Positions 19,593-28,972 of a stretch of DNA of 37,149 nucleotides are shown here, in pieces (the first letter of the stretch is position 1; each line of letters begins with the position of its first letter). The notes beneath the pieces are model-generated. The model did no database searches, had not been told where the DNA came from, and saw nothing but the letters and a program-made list of their open reading frames with translations. Position numbers and translations under genes: made by a program. Origin of the DNA: Verrucomicrobiales bacterium (GTDB lineage: Bacteria; Verrucomicrobiota; Verrucomicrobiia; Verrucomicrobiales; DEV007). The stretch is taken from assembly GCA_013213965.1 (NCBI GenBank), contig JABSSR010000162.1:1-37149 (forward strand). Direction: 5' to 3'.

Positions 19593-21197
19593 TCATTCAT
19601 TGCGAAATTGATTAATAAAGATAAAAGCCATAGCTCCCAATGAAAGAGTGCTATGACCAATAGTTGTTATCACTTCACGAATTGGATTTAAATAACATGC
19701 AAGAATCCATGTGACTCCTATTAAGGTACTTGATCCTATTACAAAAATACCAAGGGGAGAAATGGCAGAAGAGCTACCTTCTCTAACTTCTTTAGCGGAA
19801 TTTAAATAATAGTTTGAGGTAAGAGCAAAAATGATTATTGAAAAAATGCCTAAAGGCTTCGCTAATTGAGGAACAAGCCCTACCAAAGCATCGTAAGCGC
19901 CATGAGCAATTACAACTAAAATAAATGCTCCAATAAACCCTTCCCATCTTGTCCTTGGCCAAAGGCTAAAATAAAATAGTGAGAGGCCAGCAATTCCAGT
20001 CAATGATGCATGGAAAAAATTTGCAGTTAGAAATCGAGGAAAAACATCTGCTTCGGATCCCGGTCCAAAATACAGAAGATTTTCTGAGCAGGCGAACCCG
20101 AGTCCAATGCAAGCAGCTGTTGCCAAGGCCTCCATCGGGCACCTTCTCTTCAGGAGAATAAAAAGGAAAGGTGAGAAAAAAAGTAACTTGATTAGTTCTT
20201 CTCTAAGCCCAATGCCACAAATCACATAAAGGCTATCATTCATAATTTCTCCGTTTAACTTGAATTGAAGCCCATTTTCCTGCCAAAAAACTAATCCAAG
20301 GACTACGAAGGTTGATGCGAATCCGGCTATGAATCCAAATCCATAAAGTGGTATACGTATTAGTGAATACTTACCTGCGCGTCCCAAACTGATGATAATG
20401 CAGAACCAAATGAGCGCTGTAAAGGCGGTCACGGAGAGCCAAACGAAACTAATGTTCTTAAAAAGAAATGATACATTTCTTATAGTGAGTGATGCCCACT
20501 TTCCTAAGCTTGAAGCAACGGCTTCAAATGTTTGGTTGTTCATTGAATTTCTATATTCTTTCCTCGAGAAGAGTTCTTTAAGTTCGCTCGTTTTTTCTAG
20601 AGACAGGAGTGTTCGCATGATGCCGTTCCTTGAATGATCTGACTGTGGATAATTTTTGAGCTCTATTCGATAGAAACGTAGAGACTCTTTATTATTTCCT
20701 CTTGAGATAAGAATGTCTGCGTAGAATTCAGCAGTGAATCTTTTTTGGTTTTTTGTTTCGGCGGCTGTTTTTAGTTTTATAAATAATGCAGAATCCTTCT
20801 TGTCTGAATCACTCATTATAGTCACATAGTCCTCAATGAGTTTTTGAGTCTCTGGCTTTAAACTGTGCTGAGGGATCCCAAGTATTGAAGCTGTGGAGTA
20901 AAGCCCTTCGCGGGCCATCATAGTAATGCTTGCTGCATCAAACCCTTTTTCGTTTCTATAATTAATGACTTGCTCGATTTTTTTTGAATTCAAGCTGCTC
21001 ATTATGATTGATACAGATTCTGTTTTAATCCAAGGGCATGAAACTTTTAATCTTTCTACAATCTGATTTTCTTTCAGAACAATTTGAGGCAATAGAATAC
21101 CGATCAGTATTGAAATGATGCCAATGATCATTGACGAGCGGATTAGAAAGCTTCGATCGCGAGATTGCGATATTAGTTTTTGATGAATCGTAGGCAT
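19593..21197 (-). CDS. PrsW-family intramembrane metalloprotease with N-terminal extension
   Basis: REELIKLLFF (EExxK), CIGLGFACSENLLYF (ExxxxF), NFFHASLTGIAGL, VIAHGAYDALVGL, embedded in multiple TM helices. Confidence 0.85.
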   Translation of the reverse strand: MPTIHQKLISQSRDRSFLIRSSMIIGIISILIGILLPQIVLKENQIVERLKVSCPWIKTESVSIIMSSLNSKKIEQVINYRNEKGFDAASITMMAREGLYSTASILGIPQHSLKPETQKLIEDYVTIMSDSDKKDSALFIKLKTAAETKNQKRFTAEFYADILISRGNNKESLRFYRIELKNYPQSDHSRNGIMRTLLSLEKTSELKELFSRKEYRNSMNNQTFEAVASSLGKWASLTIRNVSFLFKNISFVWLSVTAFTALIWFCIIISLGRAGKYSLIRIPLYGFGFIAGFASTFVVLGLVFWQENGLQFKLNGEIMNDSLYVICGIGLREELIKLLFFSPFLFILLKRRCPMEALATAACIGLGFACSENLLYFGPGSEADVFPRFLTANFFHASLTGIAGLSLFYFSLWPRTRWEGFIGAFILVVIAHGAYDALVGLVPQLAKPLGIFSIIIFALTSNYYLNSAKEVREGSSSAISPLGIFVIGSSTLIGVTWILACYLNPIREVITTIGHSTLSLGAMAFIFINQFRNE

Positions 21198-21247
21198 AGG
21201 AATTGAAATCTTATGGTCTTAACAATTATATTTAGCTCATTTCATTT

Positions 21248-22570
21248 TTAGGATTTCCGTTTCATTTTATAGTAATTAACGAGTCCTCCAACTACACCAT
21301 CTGCATATTCGTGAATTAAACTTTTACGTTTCTTTCCAGATATTATTTTTTCTCCAGAGTAATTCCCTGCATTGATTCTATTATAAAATGTTGTACTGTT
21401 CATTACATAAGGTTCGAGAAAAATGACGGGGCAGTGATAGATTCTATTAGCAAGAAGGTTCCTTGCATAGATATAGGGTTGCTTGTGATTGATAAGCTTT
21501 GCATTTGAAGTGGAATATTTATATGGAGGTAGTCCAGTTTCATTAGCCATTGAACTGGCAACGGCAATGCTTATTGGCAGTTCTTCATTATGAGTATTTT
21601 GTAAGAGCCTCTTGAATAAATGGAAGCGGTTATCTTCCAGACGAAATTCATTCGAGCTGTAATTACCATTTATTAGTAGATGTAGATGGTTGCGGTTTAT
21701 TAGTTCCGGGTTGTTTGGGTTTCCCCAACTCTCTGCATTGAAGTGAACACAAATTGTGAGGTCCGGTTTGATTGTATTGTTGATAATATGTGCTCTCCTT
21801 CGAATTTCGTGTTTTCTATAAAAGAGAAGTTCACTTTCTTTCTTGAGTACGATACCTTCAGATTTTTGTCCGCGGGATTGCAAAACTTTACGTGCAAGTT
21901 CTTTAAAGTGCTCCGGTCTTAATTTGGTTACAGGTTCGTGCTGATCTCTTAACAGGAAAACTTTTGCTCCGAGTGATTGTAATTTTTGTTTAATCAGTTT
22001 TGCTGTTAACAGGGTAAGTTCACCTTCTTTTATTTCTATGCCTTTACCATTTAATTGATACCAGCGACCTTCCATCTTAGCCCATTTTCCGCCGATATGT
22101 CCGGGATCAATTGCTACCTTCAGATGTTTTAGTGGTTCTTTTTCAATATTAATATTTTTGGGAAGTTCACTAGCTTTTCTCCAGTAACGTAAATTGTTAA
22201 GGGTATGATCAGATGAGCCAAATTGTAGTCTGAAAATTTGATTACCTTTTGCACGAAGCTCAGCATGGTCTGCATTAACTCTTACTGCTGATTTCCAAGA
22301 ATCTTGTTCAGAATAGATATTTTTTAATTCCGTTAGAAATCTTTTCCTGGTAATTTTTTCCTGATATTTTTCTAACTCACTCCAATCAGGGTCAATGGCT
22401 AATGTGCTCAGGTTGGCGCGAATACGGAACTGATCAGAGTTAATTTCGGAATCATCAGTAATCTTAGTTTTAGGCTTTAAGGTAACAATTATTAATAGGA
22501 CTATTATAATTATGATGCTAATCCAGAATAATTTTACTGATATAATCGGTGATGGTTCTTTTTGCGACAT
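21248..22570 (-). CDS. N-acetylmuramoyl-L-alanine amidase (Amidase_3-type), membrane-anchored
   Basis: LKVAIDPGHIGG, KEGELTLLTAKLIKQKLQSLGAKVFLLR, IKPDLTICVHFNAE match the Amidase_3 zinc-ligand motifs; N-terminal TM helix. Confidence 0.85.
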   Translation of the reverse strand: MSQKEPSPIISVKLFWISIIIIIVLLIIVTLKPKTKITDDSEINSDQFRIRANLSTLAIDPDWSELEKYQEKITRKRFLTELKNIYSEQDSWKSAVRVNADHAELRAKGNQIFRLQFGSSDHTLNNLRYWRKASELPKNINIEKEPLKHLKVAIDPGHIGGKWAKMEGRWYQLNGKGIEIKEGELTLLTAKLIKQKLQSLGAKVFLLRDQHEPVTKLRPEHFKELARKVLQSRGQKSEGIVLKKESELLFYRKHEIRRRAHIINNTIKPDLTICVHFNAESWGNPNNPELINRNHLHLLINGNYSSNEFRLEDNRFHLFKRLLQNTHNEELPISIAVASSMANETGLPPYKYSTSNAKLINHKQPYIYARNLLANRIYHCPVIFLEPYVMNSTTFYNRINAGNYSGEKIISGKKRKSLIHEYADGVVGGLVNYYKMKRKS

Positions 22571-22656
22571 CGAGAATAAGAACTGAATTTAAACGTAAAT
22601 TGATACTTATGACAATATGTGGTTGAGCCTTACTAATTTCCAATTAGCATAATGAC

Positions 22657-23475
22657 TTGGACGCACTACCACATACTAATAATTTAAGACTGCTTTTTCT
22701 GGGAGATATTGTTGGCGAGCCTGGGCGTAAGGCTGTTGGAGATTTTCTCCCCAAGATCCGTGAGTCTCGTGGAGTTGATTTCATTGTAGTTAACGGAGAG
22801 AATGCAGCTGGTGGGAGAGGCATTACGCCGAAGATTTCGATAGGTCTTCTAAGGGCTGGCGCAACGGTCATTACGACCGGCGATCATATTTGGGATCAAA
22901 AAGAGATCATTGATTATTTGCCTACGGAGCCACGATTGTTGCGACCTCTTAATTATCCGGACGGTACGCCTGGTCAAGGTAGTGTCGTGCTTGAAACAGA
23001 AAAGGGGTTTGTTGCGATATTAAACGCTCAAGGCAGAACATTCATGAATCCACCTCTTGAGAATCCATTACTTTCGATTGATGCTGAGTTGGAACGGATC
23101 CGTAAGGAGACAGATGTCAGAATGATTTTTGTTGATTTTCATGCTGAGGCGACCAGTGAAACTATAGCTACCGGCCGTTATCTTGATGGAAGGGTATCGG
23201 CTGTGGTAGGGACTCATACCCATGTTCAGACTGCAGATGAACAAATATTTCCCGGTGGAACAGCATTTTTGTGTGATGCTGGTATGTGTGGACCATCAGA
23301 ATCGATTCTGGGGCGACAAATAGATCCAATATTAGAACGTATGTGTACTTCAATGCCTCGAGCAATGCCCGTAGCAAAAGGGGAAGTAGATATAAGGGGG
23401 GTACTTTTGGACATTGATCACAGCACCGGAAAAGCTGTAGATATGGAGCGTATTGCTGAAAAATTTAATAATTGA
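22657..23475 (+). CDS. YmdB-family metallophosphoesterase
   Basis: LFLGDIVGEPGRKAVGDFLP, VDFIVVNGENAAGGRGIT, ITTGDHIWDQKEI, DFHAEATSE, GTHTHVQTADEQIFPGGTAFLCDAGMCGP. TTG start. Confidence 0.93.
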   Translation: MDALPHTNNLRLLFLGDIVGEPGRKAVGDFLPKIRESRGVDFIVVNGENAAGGRGITPKISIGLLRAGATVITTGDHIWDQKEIIDYLPTEPRLLRPLNYPDGTPGQGSVVLETEKGFVAILNAQGRTFMNPPLENPLLSIDAELERIRKETDVRMIFVDFHAEATSETIATGRYLDGRVSAVVGTHTHVQTADEQIFPGGTAFLCDAGMCGPSESILGRQIDPILERMCTSMPRAMPVAKGEVDIRGVLLDIDHSTGKAVDMERIAEKFNN

Positions 23476-23806
23476 AGGTTAATTTTCCTTCTATCAATTA
23501 ATATAACCTGTTTTTGCTGGCTTTTTTAGTACTGTAATTCCTCACATAAATGACTCGAAATCAGTATCTTAAGAAGCAATTTTGCCTAATTTATTAAAAA
23601 ACTTAAAATTTTTTTGACAGTAACAATCAATTTGATAGATTTCGCTCCACTTTTTCGCAGGGGTGGTAGGTGTTTTTTCTCTAGTTTGTTCAATAATAAA
23701 TGACTTGCTTGGGTGGAAATCTTTCGGCTCCTGCGGACTGCGTGAGTGTTTCATGTTTGGTCACCTGCCGAGTTTAATGCTCATAAGGTAATCAAACAAT
23801 AGATAC

Positions 23807-23881
<75 letters not shown>

Positions 23882-23906
23882 CGCAGAAAGTAATAAATAA
23901 TAAAAG

Positions 23907-24038
23907 CCGATTAATCGGTAACTAAACATAATAAGAAACCAACACGAATTACAAATTGCGAGTACACAAATACTTAATAGACAATTTGTAAGGAAATTCA
24001 AAATAAACTAAGACCCTAGTCCTTTATTTTACAGGACT
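23907..24038 (+). promoter_or_regulatory. Structured leader between tRNA-Thr and tuf (three inverted repeats)
   Basis: CCGATTAATCGG palindrome (23907-23918); TTACAAATTG/CAATTTGTAA 10-bp perfect arms (23949-23958 / 23982-23991); AGTCCT/AGGACT (24018-24023 / 24033-24038). Confidence 0.45.
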
Positions 24039-24054
24039 TACTACTCACAAAGAC

Positions 24055-25239
24055 ATGGCCAAAGAAGCATTCGAAAGAAACAAGCCCCACGTCAATATTG
24101 GAACAATCGGACACGTTGACCACGGGAAGACTACGCTCACCGCTGCTATCTGCCATACACTGGCGGACAAAGGTTTGGCTGAGAAGAAAAATTATGATGA
24201 CATTGATGCTGCTCCCGAAGAGAAGGAACGAGGCATTACAATTTCAACAGCTCACGTAGAATATGAGACAGAGAAAAGACACTATGCTCATGTTGATTGT
24301 CCGGGTCATGCTGATTATGTGAAAAATATGATTACAGGTGCTGCACAAATGGACGGAGCGATTCTGGTTTGTTCTGCAGCAGATGGACCAATGCCGCAAA
24401 CAAGGGAGCACATCTTGCTTGCGCGTCAGGTCGGAGTTCCTGCTATTGTAGTATTCTTGAACAAGACTGATCAGGTTGATGATGCAGAATTGCTTGATCT
24501 GGTCGAGATGGAGATTCGCGAATTGCTTAGCAAGTATGAATTTGCTGGTGATGATATTCCAATTGTTAAGGGTTCCGCATTGAAAGCCCTCGAGGGAGAT
24601 GATGAGGAGAAAGAGAACATTATGAAGCTCATGGCTGCAGTTGATGATTATATTCCGAAGCCTGAGCGGCCCGTGGATTTGGATTTCCTTATGCCGATTG
24701 AGGACGTCTTTTCAATTGAAGGTCGAGGAACTGTTGCGACTGGCCGTATAGAGCGGGGCGTGGTAAACAAGATGGAGGAAGTTGAAATTGTTGGAATACG
24801 CGACACGCAGACGACAACAGTTACTGACATTGAGATGTTCCGTAAGTTGTTAGATCGTGGTGAAGCTGGTGATAATGTTGGTATCCTGCTTAGAGGAACG
24901 AAGAAAGAGGATATTGAGCGTGGTCAGGTCATTGCAAAACCAGGTTCAATTACACCGCACCAGAAGTTCACTTCTGAAGTTTATGTTTTGAGTAAGGATG
25001 AGGGTGGTCGTCATACACCTTTCTTTAGTAATTACAGACCACAGTTTTACTTCCGAACAACTGACGTGACCGGTACGATTAAATTGCCTGATGGTGTTGA
25101 AATGGTTATGCCTGGTGACAATATTACCATGGAAGTTGAGCTTATTACTCCGATCGCGATGGAAAAAACGATTCGTTTTGCGATTCGTGAAGGTGGTCGG
25201 ACTGTTGGAGCTGGCCGTGTTGCTGACATTCTTGATTAA
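24055..25239 (+). CDS. tuf: Elongation factor Tu
   Basis: [56 protein letters not shown], full length 394 aa. Confidence 0.99.
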   Translation: MAKEAFERNKPHVNIGTIGHVDHGKTTLTAAICHTLADKGLAEKKNYDDIDAAPEEKERGITISTAHVEYETEKRHYAHVDCPGHADYVKNMITGAAQMDGAILVCSAADGPMPQTREHILLARQVGVPAIVVFLNKTDQVDDAELLDLVEMEIRELLSKYEFAGDDIPIVKGSALKALEGDDEEKENIMKLMAAVDDYIPKPERPVDLDFLMPIEDVFSIEGRGTVATGRIERGVVNKMEEVEIVGIRDTQTTTVTDIEMFRKLLDRGEAGDNVGILLRGTKKEDIERGQVIAKPGSITPHQKFTSEVYVLSKDEGGRHTPFFSNYRPQFYFRTTDVTGTIKLPDGVEMVMPGDNITMEVELITPIAMEKTIRFAIREGGRTVGAGRVADILD

Positions 25240-25270
25240 GATTTAAACCTCAACTAAACGAATTTAGGTT

Positions 25271-25315
25271 AGCCGGGTCTTGTCGGGCATTATTTAGCTC
25301 GAACGGGATCCGGCT
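25271..25315 (+). other. Long stem-loop downstream of tuf, upstream of tRNA-Trp
   Basis: AGCCGGGTCTTG TCGGGC [ATTATTTA] GCTCGA (A bulge) CGGGATCCGGCT: 18 pairs including G.U pairs, with a single bulged A; no U-tract follows. Confidence 0.65.
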
Positions 25316-25383
25316 ACGCCGTAAAAAAAAGAAGTCCTCAAATGCGAGTTTAATAAAGAAAAACAAACCATATAAACTCCAAG

Positions 25384-25461
25384 AGGGTAGTAGCTCAGCC
25401 TGGTTAGAGCACCGGTCTCCAAAACCGGGTGCCGGGGGTTCGAATCCCTCCTACCCTGCCA
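25384..25461 (+). tRNA. tRNA-Trp (anticodon CCA), CCA encoded
   Basis: Acceptor arms AGGGTAG/CTACCCT, anticodon arm CCGGT CTCCAAA ACCGG, T arm GGGGGTTCGAATCCCTC, 3' CCA. Confidence 0.97.
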
Positions 25462-25496
25462 AGAGTCTCAATAAATAAAATCCCTTAAGTGAAGAA

Positions 25497-25715
25497 ATGA
25501 AAAGTCTGACAAGATATTTTGGAGAAGTTAGATCCGAGCTTCAAAAAGCTAGCTGGCCGTGGATTCCTAAGAACAAGGGAGAGAAGGGATTTAAGCGATT
25601 CAAGGAACTTACCGATTCTACCGTAGTGGTATTTATAGCGATGATGCTTTTGGGTGCTTTCGTGAGTCTTTGGGATCTTATTTTATTTAATATCATCAAG
25701 TTACTTACTAATTAA
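25497..25715 (+). CDS. secE: Preprotein translocase subunit SecE
   Basis: 72 aa, YFGEVRSELQKASWPW followed by one TM helix, between tRNA-Trp and nusG. Confidence 0.95.
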   Translation: MKSLTRYFGEVRSELQKASWPWIPKNKGEKGFKRFKELTDSTVVVFIAMMLLGAFVSLWDLILFNIIKLLTN

Positions 25716-25767
25716 TAGCACCTTGGAATTTTATTTTAGATAACGCTCAATAATTAATTAAACAAAG

Positions 25768-26340
25768 ATGCCTTTAATTCCTGCACCAAAAGACCAATGG
25801 TACGTGGTTCACGTATTATCTGGTCAGGAAAACAAAGTTCGCAATAGTTTTGAGCGGCGAATTGAGTCGGAAGAAATGAGCGATGTAATTTTCGAAGTTT
25901 TGCTCCCTACTGAACGGGTTTCAGAGGTAAAGAAGGGCAAGCGATCAGAATCAAAGAGAAAGTTTTTCCCTGGATATCTTATTATGAATATGCACTTGCT
26001 CAATGATGAGGGTGGGTTGGTCGACCGTAGCTGGTACTTTGTACAGGAAACGCATGGAGTAATTGGTTTTGCTGGCACAAAGAATAATCCGATTCCTATG
26101 CGCCCTCGCGAAGTCGAGAGCATGCTGCTTCAGATAAAAGAACGCGAAGAAAGCATCAAACCGAGGATTGCATTTGATGTTGGAGAAACAATTAAAGTTT
26201 CTGATGGTCCTTTTGAAAGTCAGCCCGGAGTAATAGAGGAAATAGACCAAGAAAAAGGAACTTTACTAGTTTCAGTCACCGTCTTTGGCCGCCCAACTCC
26301 TGTTGAGCTGGAGCATTGGCAAATTGAAAAAGAAGAATAA
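25768..26340 (+). CDS. nusG: Transcription termination/antitermination protein NusG
   Basis: QWYVVHVLSGQENKVRNSFERRI...FFPGYLIMNM...VIGFAGTKNNPIPM...GETIKVSDGPFESQPGVIEEID (KOW). Confidence 0.98.
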   Translation: MPLIPAPKDQWYVVHVLSGQENKVRNSFERRIESEEMSDVIFEVLLPTERVSEVKKGKRSESKRKFFPGYLIMNMHLLNDEGGLVDRSWYFVQETHGVIGFAGTKNNPIPMRPREVESMLLQIKEREESIKPRIAFDVGETIKVSDGPFESQPGVIEEIDQEKGTLLVSVTVFGRPTPVELEHWQIEKEE

Positions 26341-26369
26341 TAAATACCTGAATTAATCATTTTAATACC

Positions 26370-26798
26370 ATGGCTAAAGAAGTAATTGGAACCTTGAAAC
26401 TTCAGATCCCCGCGGGTCAGGCGAATCCGTCACCTCCTGTAGGACCGGCATTGGGACAGGCTGGGCTAAATATTATGCAGTTTTGCAAAGATTTTAATGC
26501 AAAGACTCAGGCTCAGGCTGGAGATGTTCTGCCAGTCGTCATAACGATATATAAAGATAAAAGTTTCAGTTTTATCTGTAAGAAACCACCAGCATCTGCG
26601 TTACTTAAAAAAGCAGCAAAGATTGCGTCAGGATCAGGTGAGCCTCACAAAGAGAAAGTGGCTACAATAACTAAAGCCCAAGTGATGGAAATTGTGAAAA
26701 TTAAAAAACCTGACTTGAATACTGAAGATGATGAAGCTGCAGCTCGTATCATTGCAGGAAGTGCCCGCCAAATGGGCATCGAAATTGAAGGTATGTAA
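26370..26798 (+). CDS. rplK: 50S ribosomal protein L11
   Basis: [36 protein letters not shown]. Confidence 0.99.
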   Translation: MAKEVIGTLKLQIPAGQANPSPPVGPALGQAGLNIMQFCKDFNAKTQAQAGDVLPVVITIYKDKSFSFICKKPPASALLKKAAKIASGSGEPHKEKVATITKAQVMEIVKIKKPDLNTEDDEAAARIIAGSARQMGIEIEGM

Positions 26799-26829
26799 TT
26801 ATTGAGATTTTATTAATATAAACAAGACA

Positions 26830-26864
26830 CTGCAGGAGGATGTAATGCATCCGCTAATACTGCG
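26830..26864 (+). promoter_or_regulatory. Candidate L1-type regulatory hairpin in the rplK-rplA spacer
   Basis: GCAG ga GGATG taatg CATCC gctaata CTGC: two helices with an asymmetric internal loop directly upstream of rplA. Confidence 0.5.
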
Positions 26865-26872
26865 AAAGAAAG

Positions 26873-27571
26873 ATGGCAAAACAAAGAAGTAAAAGATACC
26901 GCCAAGCTGCGGAATTAGTTGAAGAGGATAAAGATTATACTCTTACTGAAGCTATTGATATATTAAAGAAATTTCCTCCAGCTAAGTATGATGAGACTGT
27001 TTCAATATCTGTGCGTTTAGGAGTTGATGCTAAACAATCTGACCAGATGGTCCGAGGAACATGTCCTTTACCTCATGGATCAGGTAAAAAGGTTCGTGTC
27101 TTGGTATTTGCTCAAGGTGAGGCAGCAACAGCGGCAAAGAATGCCGGAGCTGAGTTCGTTGGTCTTGATGATATGATAAATAAAATCCAAGGAGGATTTC
27201 AAGATTTTGATGTTGCTGTTGCTACTCCAGAAGCTATGGCAGAAGTCAGGAAACTTGGGCGTTTTCTTGGGCCACGTGGATTAATGCCTAACCCTAAGAC
27301 AGGAACGGTTACTGATGATACAGCTTCAGCTGTTAATGCAGTGAAGGCAGGTCGTATTGATTTTAGATTGGACCGAAATGGTGGCGTTGCAGCTCCGATC
27401 GGGAAAGTTTCATTTTCAGCTGAGCAGCTTGCTGATAATGGCAATGCTGTAATGAATGCAATTAGGCAGGTGAGGCCAGCTTCCACTAAAGGAATTTATA
27501 TTTGTGGTGCCACTCTATCTGCTACTGTCTCACCTGGCATATCAATTGGAACTGATGTGTTTGAGAAATAA
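26873..27571 (+). CDS. rplA: 50S ribosomal protein L1
   Basis: AKYDETVSISVRLGVDAKQSDQMVRGTCPLPHGSGK...RKLGRFLGPRGLMPNPKTGTV. Confidence 0.99.
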   Translation: MAKQRSKRYRQAAELVEEDKDYTLTEAIDILKKFPPAKYDETVSISVRLGVDAKQSDQMVRGTCPLPHGSGKKVRVLVFAQGEAATAAKNAGAEFVGLDDMINKIQGGFQDFDVAVATPEAMAEVRKLGRFLGPRGLMPNPKTGTVTDDTASAVNAVKAGRIDFRLDRNGGVAAPIGKVSFSAEQLADNGNAVMNAIRQVRPASTKGIYICGATLSATVSPGISIGTDVFEK

Positions 27572-27600
27572 GAAACGTTAATTAAAAACTTAGGATTACA

Positions 27601-28113
27601 ATGAAAGCAATCAAAGAGAATATTATTAACGATCTCATAGAGCAACTCAACGCCTCTCCTTTCATTATTGTTATTGATTACAAGGCATTGACAGTAGCAC
27701 AGTTTGAAGAACTGCGTACGCGACTTAGTGAAACTAATTCTATTGCTCATGTAACAAAGAATTCATATGCTAAGCGTGCATCGGTAGCCGTCGAATATCC
27801 TGAAGGTATCAATGAATTTTTAACCGGGCAGACGGCACTTATTACGGGTGATCAGGACATATGTGCAGTTGCTAAGATCCTGAAAGATTATAAGAAAGAA
27901 AATGAGAAGCCTGAAATGCGCGCCGGAGTCATGGATGGCAATCTGCTCAGTCCGGAGGAATTAAATGCTTTAGCATCATTACCACCCATGGATGTCTTGA
28001 GAGCTCAGCTTCTTGGAACATTACAATCACCCGCTAGCACTTTTGTGAGGCTGCTTAATGAGCCTGCCTCATCCCTTGCTCGTATACTTAAGGCAAAGGA
28101 AGAGCAAGGCTAA
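27601..28113 (+). CDS. rplJ: 50S ribosomal protein L10
   Basis: IIVIDYKALTVAQFEELRTRLSE...KNSYAKRA..., position between rplA and rplL. Confidence 0.97.
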   Translation: MKAIKENIINDLIEQLNASPFIIVIDYKALTVAQFEELRTRLSETNSIAHVTKNSYAKRASVAVEYPEGINEFLTGQTALITGDQDICAVAKILKDYKKENEKPEMRAGVMDGNLLSPEELNALASLPPMDVLRAQLLGTLQSPASTFVRLLNEPASSLARILKAKEEQG

Positions 28114-28141
28114 TAATAAAAATTATCTTTGGCATGCGAAA

Positions 28142-28233
28142 TCGATCCCAAGGAATAAACAAAACTAAAACAAAACTAAAACAAAACTAAAACAATATAA
28201 ACCACGGTTCCTTGTCGAGGTGGTGGCCACCAC
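28142..28233 (+). promoter_or_regulatory. Structured rplL leader with A-rich tandem repeat
   Basis: TCGA-(TCC)-CAAGGAA (28142-28155) pairs with TTCCTTG-TCGA (28208-28218), enclosing the repeats; followed by the 14-bp palindrome GTGGTGGCCACCAC (28220-28233). Confidence 0.5.
28160..28192 (+). repeat. Three perfect tandem copies of 11-bp CAAAACTAAAA
   Basis: Copies at 28160-28170, 28171-28181, 28182-28192. Confidence 0.95.
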
Positions 28234-28280
28234 TTTGAAATGTTACAGGGCTCTGAATCGCGACGACACCGTAAAAGAAA

Positions 28281-28664
28281 ATGGCTGATATTGATAAATT
28301 AACTGAAGACCTAAGTGGACTAAGTGTCCTTGAAGTTGCTGACCTTGTGAAAGCCCTCGAAGAAAAGTGGGGAGTTAGTGCTGCGGCTCCTGTAGCTGCG
28401 GCTGCGGCTGCTGCGCCAGCTGGTGGTGATGGAGAGGCTGCAGAAGAAAAGACTGAATTCGATGTAATCTTGACTAATGCTGGTGGCAGTAAGATTGCTG
28501 TCATTAAAGAAGTTCGTGGTGCTGTGAGTGGCCTTGGGCTTGCTGATGCTAAGAAACTTGTCGATGGTGCTCCATCTCCAATTAAGGAAGCATGTTCTAA
28601 GGAAGAAGCTGAAGAAATTAAAACCAAACTTGAAGCTGCGGGAGCAGAGGTCGAAGTTAAATAA
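28281..28664 (+). CDS. rplL: 50S ribosomal protein L7/L12
   Basis: [22 protein letters not shown], Ala/Gly hinge, [14 protein letters not shown]...[28 protein letters not shown]. Confidence 0.99.
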   Translation: MADIDKLTEDLSGLSVLEVADLVKALEEKWGVSAAAPVAAAAAAAPAGGDGEAAEEKTEFDVILTNAGGSKIAVIKEVRGAVSGLGLADAKKLVDGAPSPIKEACSKEEAEEIKTKLEAAGAEVEVK

Positions 28665-28706
28665 TTACTTAATTAGATTTAGTGTTATTTACTTTTAACT
28701 AATCAC

Positions 28707-28746
28707 ATAGCACAGCTAAGTACTTTTCAGTACTTAGCTGTGCTAT
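28707..28746 (+). terminator. Perfect 18-bp hairpin after rplL (attenuator or RNase III-type processing site)
   Basis: ATAGCACAGCTAAGTACT TTTC AGTACTTAGCTGTGCTAT followed by TTTTG. Confidence 0.7.
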
Positions 28747-28869
28747 TTTGTAAAATCTTGACTAAATATAAAATCGAAGAACTGACTCAAAACCAAGCCT
28801 AATTTATTTTGCTGCATTATTCCTTGAGGAACGGACCTGACCGCCCAACATACTCAATCATATTAAAGA

Positions 28870-28905
28870 GCCGGAAATACCGTCAAGACGGACCGGTCTT
28901 TTCTT
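28870..28905 (+). terminator. Terminator-like hairpin in the rplL-rpoB spacer
   Basis: CCGG aaata CCGTC aa GACGG a CCGG followed by TCTTTTCTT. Confidence 0.5.
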
Positions 28906-28942
28906 GTGTAAACGAAGGATCACTGCATAACCCACAATTTTT

Positions 28943-28972
28943 CCTCATAGACTAGTAGTCTATGAGGTTTTT
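28943..28972 (+). terminator. Intrinsic terminator-like hairpin 45 nt upstream of rpoB
   Basis: CCTCATAGACT AGT AGTCTATGAGG TTTTT: perfect 11-bp stem plus T5. Confidence 0.7.

Noticed and set aside
23569-23754. 61-aa minus-strand ORF in the gap before tRNA-Thr
   Set aside because: No recognisable family or clear initiation context; may be real but not supportable from sequence alone.
25951-26250. 99-aa antisense ORFs over nusG
   Set aside because: Shadow ORFs of nusG without coding signals.
28160-28192. Tandem 11-mers considered as a CRISPR-like or iteron array
   Set aside because: Contiguous copies with no spacers, only three units, inside a ribosomal operon and no cas or rep genes nearby.
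28187-28627. 146-aa antisense ORF over rplL
   Set aside because: Ala/Ser/Pro-rich antisense shadow of the rplL coding sequence; no independent coding evidence.
28758-28790. TTGACT as a possible -35 element for a separate rpoB promoter
   Set aside because: No convincing -10 at 16-18 nt spacing; insufficient evidence.
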